35,512 nucleotides of DNA from Clostridia bacterium. GTDB lineage: Bacteria > Bacillota > Clostridia > Oscillospirales > CAG-272. The notes beneath the pieces were generated by a model, which worked only from the letters and a program-made list of their open reading frames with translations, had not been told where the DNA came from and ran no database searches. The position numbers and the translations under genes are program-made. Numbering within the stretch: the stretch's first letter is position 1; the number at the start of each line of letters is the position of its first letter. The DNA is taken from assembly GCA_017507145.1 (NCBI GenBank), contig JAFWBJ010000106.1, forward strand, positions 1-35,512, written 5' to 3'. Below, piece by piece: positions 32,067 to 35,512 of this stretch.

Positions 32067-33227
32067 ATGGCCAACATTCTGGACGCATTCAAAGAAGATC
32101 AGAGCACGACCGTCATCGATACCACACGCAAGATGCGTGTCGGTATCATCGGTACCGGCTGGATTGCTGATGCGCACATCAAATCCTACCTCAATCAGCC
32201 CGACGTTGAGATCGTCGCCGGCGCTGACCTGATTCCCGGCAAGGCTGCTGCTTTCTTCAAGAAGCACGGCGTTGAGGGCGTCAAGACCGACTACGCTTCC
32301 CACAAGGAAATGCTCGACGACGAGAGCCTCAAGCTCGATGCTGTCAGCATCTGCACCTACAACCGTCAGCACGCTGAGCCTGCAATCTACGCGCTGAACA
32401 AGGGCGTTAACGTCCTGCTTGAGAAGCCCTTCACGGTCACCACCGAGGAGGCTGTCGAGGTTATGCGCGCCGAGAAGGCGAGCGGCAAGGTGCTCTCCAT
32501 CGGCTTCCAGCCCCGTCTGGATGCCAATATGCAGAAGATTAAGCAGATCGTTGAGTCGGGCGCGCTGGGTAAGATCTACTACATCCAGACCGGCGGCGGC
32601 CGTCGCCGCGGTATCCCGACCCCCTTCGGCACCACCTTCATCGAGGACGAGACCGCAGGTCTCGGCGCACTGGCCGATATTGGCTGCTACTCCCTCGATA
32701 TGGTGCTCAACGCCATCGGCTATCCGAAGCCGCTGACCGTTTCGGGCTACAAGTCTGCCTTCTTCGGCACCCGCCCCGACTACTATCCGAAGCACCCTGA
32801 GTATGCCGCGAAGTTCGGCGTTGATGACTTCGCCGCTGCTTTCATCCGCCTTGAGGGCGACATTGTGCTCGACTTCCGTATTGCCTGGGCCATGAACATG
32901 GACACCCCCGGTGATACCATTATCCTCGGTACCGAGGGTGGTCTGCGCATCCCCTCCACCGAGTGCTGGAACGGCACGGTCGGCGGCCCGATGAAGATCT
33001 ATCACCAGGTTGCCGGTTCGCAGGTTGAGACCGAGATTCCGGTCATCCCGATGAAGGGCCCGTCCCTCTTCGACCGCAAGATCCGCACCTTCCTCGACGC
33101 CTGCAAGAACGGCACGCCCGCTCCTGTTCCGTCGAGCCAGATCCTCTACAACCAGGCCATCATCGACGGTATCGCCAAGTCGGCTAACCTCGGCCGCGAG
33201 ATCGAGATCGTCATTCCCGAGATCTAA
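32067..33227 (+). CDS. Gfo/Idh/MocA-family NAD(P)-dependent oxidoreductase
   Basis: 386 residues. The Rossmann motif VGIIGTGWIA is at residues 25-34 (Gly26, Gly29, Gly31, Ala34), and the nicotinamide-proximal EKP is at 119-121 in NVLLEKPF. The C-terminal beta-sheet domain contains ADIGCYSLD, where the usual catalytic His-containing DxGxH segment reads Asp-Ile-Gly-Cys-Tyr. The family oxidises or epimerises sugar hydroxyls via keto intermediates. AAGGAGAG precedes the start. It is co-transcribed with the upstream isomerase, ends in a strong terminator, and shows the same high-expression codon bias. Confidence 0.94.
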   Translation: MANILDAFKEDQSTTVIDTTRKMRVGIIGTGWIADAHIKSYLNQPDVEIVAGADLIPGKAAAFFKKHGVEGVKTDYASHKEMLDDESLKLDAVSICTYNRQHAEPAIYALNKGVNVLLEKPFTVTTEEAVEVMRAEKASGKVLSIGFQPRLDANMQKIKQIVESGALGKIYYIQTGGGRRRGIPTPFGTTFIEDETAGLGALADIGCYSLDMVLNAIGYPKPLTVSGYKSAFFGTRPDYYPKHPEYAAKFGVDDFAAAFIRLEGDIVLDFRIAWAMNMDTPGDTIILGTEGGLRIPSTECWNGTVGGPMKIYHQVAGSQVETEIPVIPMKGPSLFDRKIRTFLDACKNGTPAPVPSSQILYNQAIIDGIAKSANLGREIEIVIPEI

Positions 33228-33242
33228 ACCACATAAACGCAG

Positions 33243-33272
33243 AAAAAGCAGCGTGTTTTCACGCTGCTTTTT
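33243..33272 (+). terminator. Terminator after the Gfo/Idh/MocA gene
   Basis: Perfect 13-bp stem (33243-33255 with 33260-33272, loop TTTT), the last five bases being T and the mirror side A, so it can work in both directions. Confidence 0.9.
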
Positions 33273-33294
33273 CCCTTTGTTCATAAATCGCAGA

Positions 33295-33323
33295 TTGCAT
33301 CGTTCACGAATGTGTGGTATAAT
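33295..33323 (+). promoter_or_regulatory. Promoter of the ECF sigma/anti-sigma operon
   Basis: -35 TTGCAT (33295-33300), a 17-nt spacer and -10 TATAAT (33318-33323) with TGG directly upstream. It looks like a housekeeping promoter rather than an ECF self-promoter (no AAC-type -35). Confidence 0.75.
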
Positions 33324-33349
33324 ACGCTCGATGGAAAGGAGGCGAGGCC

Positions 33350-33838
33350 GTGGACGAGGCGAAATTTGAGGCAATCTATACCCAGCATTTTGATGGCATC
33401 TATCGGTTTCTCGCCAAGCTCTGCGACGATCCCGGATTGTGTGAAGAGATGACCCAGGAGACCTTCTACCAGGCCTATATCTCGCTTCACCGCTTTACCG
33501 GTCGCTGTGAGATGTTCACTTGGCTGGCCGCCATTGCCAAGAACACCTATTTCAAGTATCTGCGCCGCAATCGCATCACGCATCTGGATCTGGAACTGGC
33601 GGTGCTGCCCGATGAGCGCTCTTCGCCCGAGTATGTTCTGGAGAAGCATCTCGAAGCCGAGCAGATCAGAACGGCCATCCGCCGGCTTCCGCCGAAATAC
33701 CGCGATGTGGTGGTTCTGCGCATTTATGCCGAGCGGTCCTATGCTGAGATCGCACGCCTGCTTGGCATTACCGAAAATTCGGCGAAGGTGATCTTTCACC
33801 GCGCCAAGGAAATCCTCAGAAAGGAGATCAAGCTGTGA
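33350..33838 (+). CDS. ECF-type RNA polymerase sigma factor
   Basis: 162 residues. Region sigma-2 spans ~5-75 (YTQHFDGIYRF, then EEMTQETFYQAY and FTWLAAIAKNTYFKYLRR), and sigma-4 spans ~105-160 (LPPKYRDVVVLRIYAERSYAEIARLLGIT, then a recognition helix). There is no sigma-3, as expected for the ECF group. GTG start at 33350 with AAAGGAGG 7 bases upstream. It overlaps its likely anti-sigma gene by 4 bases (GTGA), a standard sigma/anti-sigma arrangement. The signal and targets are unknown; the downstream AT-rich gene could be a target or an unrelated insertion. Confidence 0.94.
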   Translation: MDEAKFEAIYTQHFDGIYRFLAKLCDDPGLCEEMTQETFYQAYISLHRFTGRCEMFTWLAAIAKNTYFKYLRRNRITHLDLELAVLPDERSSPEYVLEKHLEAEQIRTAIRRLPPKYRDVVVLRIYAERSYAEIARLLGITENSAKVIFHRAKEILRKEIKL

Positions 33839-34137
33839 ACGCTTCCTGTGAAATTATCCGAGACTTGCTCCCCCTGTATGTTGACGGTGCACTTTCCGAT
33901 GCTTCCGCTGCGCTTGTTCGTGAGCACCTGCGTGAGTGCCACCCCTGCCGGCTGAACTACCGCCAGCTCAAGCCCGTTGTCAAGCCCTGCGCTGTGCCCG
34001 TGCCGGACAGCCGTACTGAATATGGGGAATTCCTGCGCCGCCTGCGCACCAGGCGCACCATCCTCCAGGCGTCGGTTGCTGCTTCGATGGCCACGATGGC
34101 GACGCTCGCGATCGTCGCCTGGGCCAAGCGCCGCTGA
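33835..34137 (+). CDS. Zinc-finger (zf-HC2) anti-sigma factor
   Basis: 100 residues. The N-terminal zinc-finger anti-sigma domain has Cys5, then His31-x3-Cys35-x2-Cys38 in REHLRECHPC. A single hydrophobic segment near the C-terminus (about residues 77-96) would place the zinc finger inside the cell, with only a very short external tail (AKRR). The short tail means sensing is probably internal or by a separate membrane partner. The GTG start overlaps the sigma stop codon, giving a strict 1:1 translational link. It holds the ECF sigma factor inactive until a signal releases it. Confidence 0.9.
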   Translation: MNASCEIIRDLLPLYVDGALSDASAALVREHLRECHPCRLNYRQLKPVVKPCAVPVPDSRTEYGEFLRRLRTRRTILQASVAASMATMATLAIVAWAKRR

Positions 34138-34296
34138 GTGCGCGGTCAGGCATCAAAAAGGAAAAAGCCAACTACATCTAAACATACAATGAATCTGAAT
34201 TTAAGCCAAATTATGAGCTATTTATTAGAGATTATAAAAATGGCAAATACCCGTAAAGATAAATATGTATACTAAAAAAATTTCGAGGAGTATACT

Positions 34297-35103
34297 ATGA
34301 AAAAAATCTTGTTCATCCCAATGACGGTTGTTTTGTTATGTTTTTTCATTTACATAATAACATATACTTTAGTACCGTATAATGAGGATATTGCAAATGA
34401 AGTATCAAAAAACACATCAATTGTTAATATTGAAGAGATCTCAATAGAAGGTATATCTGTATCACTGTTGTTGGATGATCAACTAAATGAACGGCCAAAA
34501 AATATTTATCCTCATGGCATTGAAGTGGTCCCCATGGAAAACTTCGAAAATCCATTTGATTTTTCCGATATAACAGTCTTCACAGATAAAGCAATTATCA
34601 TTGACAACTTAATCTTTATTCCAGTTTTATGCGAAGGAATATATGATGAATACGTATACAATGTCGAGACCAAAACAGGAATTTATTTAAGTGGAGTACA
34701 ATCCCTCCGTCGCGATCATCACGATCTGATCAAAATCACTCAAAATCATCAGCAACCATGTCAAGCTCTGTATCTAAACAATATTGTCAGTATTAACGAT
34801 GATTTATCGGCAGCAATCGTTCGCAAAAGCAACTTTGCTGAATACAATCATGGCAAGTATTTATCTGGAGAATACTACATAATGGATCTTGAAACAAATA
34901 GTTGTACATATATTTGTGATAGTTATCCTAATTATTCCACCTCGATTCCAGGCACACAAATAGAATACATCGAATGGATCAATAACAACAATGTACGAAT
35001 TTTCACATATGATTCAAGTGGAAACTCCTCTAATATAACTTATGCGGTTAAAAACAATGACATATGGAAAATAACTGCAGAGCATATTGAACGGGATAAA
35101 TAA
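34297..35103 (+). CDS. Hypothetical AT-rich membrane-anchored protein
   Basis: 268 residues, not recognised. It starts MKKILF, with one hydrophobic segment at residues 5-26 and no lipobox, so it is likely a signal anchor with the rest outside. The exterior is rich in Asn, Asp, Ile and Tyr, and strand-rich by eye; no catalytic motif is evident. Base composition is strikingly AT-rich compared with everything to the left, and codons end mostly in A or T, a sign of horizontal acquisition. A CGAGGAG ribosome binding site precedes the ATG. The intergenic part 34138-34296 is also AT-rich and holds no recognisable gene. It ends 43 bases before the left end of the IS. Confidence 0.75.
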   Translation: MKKILFIPMTVVLLCFFIYIITYTLVPYNEDIANEVSKNTSIVNIEEISIEGISVSLLLDDQLNERPKNIYPHGIEVVPMENFENPFDFSDITVFTDKAIIIDNLIFIPVLCEGIYDEYVYNVETKTGIYLSGVQSLRRDHHDLIKITQNHQQPCQALYLNNIVSINDDLSAAIVRKSNFAEYNHGKYLSGEYYIMDLETNSCTYICDSYPNYSTSIPGTQIEYIEWINNNNVRIFTYDSSGNSSNITYAVKNNDIWKITAEHIERDK

Positions 35104-35169
35104 GCAGTTTTATTTCTGCGCTATATGATTCGTTTATAAATAAATTAGACTCCCCCCGAAAAATAGGCA

Positions 35170-35217
35170 GTGACAAAAAGAACCTCTTGTTGTAGAATAT
35201 AACTACAACAGGAGGTT
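35170..35217 (+). promoter_or_regulatory. IS promoter embedded in an RBS-sequestering hairpin
   Basis: -35 GTGACA (35170-35175), 17 nt, -10 TAGAAT (35193-35198). A 15-bp stem pairs 35181-35195 with 35203-35217 (one T-G pair, 7-nt loop) and buries the AGGAGG ribosome binding site. The promoter's own RNA would start near 35205, inside the right arm, so it lacks the left arm. Confidence 0.6.
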
Positions 35218-35222
35218 TTGTC

Positions 35223-35512
35223 ATGGCAAGAAAATACACGAAAATGGAAATACTCGCAGGAGTAGTATTCAGAAGAAAAGAAGCAGGAGAAACAAATCGT
35301 CAAATAGCAGAGAGCTATGGACTGACTAAAAATCAAATCAAGCAGTTGCTTGCACGCCAGAATCGAAAAAAGCGAGCCGTTGCCAACGGATATGTTCCGC
35401 TTCCCAAAGAACGTCCGCGAAGAGAGTGTCGCGAAGAAACAGAAGAAAGCAAACGAAATCATGAGCTGATAAGACTTCGAATGGAAAACGAGCTGCTGCG
35501 AAATTTTCTGTG
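35223..35512 (+). CDS. IS3-family transposase OrfA (partial, 3' end outside window)
   Basis: Translation from ATG 35223 gives MARKYTKMEILAGVVFRRKE and, later, a helix-turn-helix with IAESYGLTKNQIKQLL, basic residues, and a Leu-rich helix (ELIRLRMENELLRNFL) that begins the coiled coil before the OrfA/OrfB frameshift. This is the DNA-binding half of an IS3-group transposase. It is 96 codons to the window end; the DDE part (OrfB) lies beyond it. AGGAGG lies 7 bases upstream, in the hairpin described separately. Confidence 0.88.
   Translation, partial: MARKYTKMEILAGVVFRRKEAGETNRQIAESYGLTKNQIKQLLARQNRKKRAVANGYVPLPKERPRRECREETEESKRNHELIRLRMENELLRNFL

Larger units (their letters stand above)
35146..35512 (+). 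mobile_element. IS3-family insertion sequence, left part (cut by window end)
   Basis: The element begins around TAGACTCCCCCC (35146 onward), a terminal sequence seen in IS3-type elements; the exact tip and any target duplication cannot be confirmed because the right end is outside the window. It carries the start of orfA with a helix-turn-helix. Its position next to the AT-rich gene 34297-35103 suggests a zone of recent gene gain. Confidence 0.8.

Overview
The window is about 35.5 kb of mostly GC-rich DNA from what looks like an uncultured strict anaerobe of the class Clostridia (Oscillospirales/Christensenellales-like). This rests on gene content and signals read by eye: two glycyl radical enzymes with activases, superoxide reductase, ferritin and manganese catalase, a glmS ribozyme upstream of glmS, AGGAGG-type ribosome binding sites, and Bacillota-type promoters, often with extended -10 boxes. 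No rRNA, tRNA, CRISPR array or prophage was seen. The last ~1.4 kb is AT-rich and ends in the left part of an IS3-family insertion sequence.

Layout. 1-5 kb: a NUDIX hydrolase, a manganese catalase followed by a FAD/Rieske oxidoreductase, a remnant of an acetyltransferase gene, and a CPBP membrane protease. 3.9-14.7 kb: a metabolic island with two complete glycyl radical enzyme (GRE)/activase pairs arranged divergently around an AraC regulator. The leftward arm is GRE1-AE1-solute-binding lipoprotein-UroD-like protein. The rightward arm is AraC-GRE2-AE2-EamA transporter. 14.9-16.1 kb: a desulfoferrodoxin fused to a BFD-like [2Fe-2S] domain, then ferritin. 16.2-23.9 kb: accessory enzymes (serine hydrolase, DUF6512, DUF5698/DUF2179, cyclase, MBL-fold protein, alpha/beta hydrolase, sugar isomerase, XRE regulator, histidine phosphatase). 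24.2-28.4 kb: an amino-sugar operon (GlmU acetyltransferase-like protein, GlmM, glmS ribozyme, GlmS). 28.5-31.1 kb: a PMCA-type calcium ATPase. 31.2-33.2 kb: a sugar isomerase/epimerase and a Gfo/Idh/MocA oxidoreductase. 33.3-34.1 kb: an ECF sigma factor with its zinc-finger anti-sigma partner. 34.3-35.5 kb: an AT-rich membrane-anchored protein of unknown function and the IS.

How the parts work together. The most interesting unit is the double GRE island. Both enzymes have an unusual Gly-Trp radical site and a dehydratase-type Cys-x-Glu active site. Their activases have cysteines at identical positions. The shared intergenic region has three GTACAT-like boxes, one of them coinciding with the -35 of the GRE1 promoter. 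This suggests one AraC-controlled pathway for an unknown, probably carbohydrate-derived, substrate. The glm operon is tightly built: the glmS ribozyme cleavage site falls directly after the last base of the glmM stop codon. The oxygen-defence genes fit an anaerobe that must protect glycyl radicals and Fe-S enzymes, though this link is inference.
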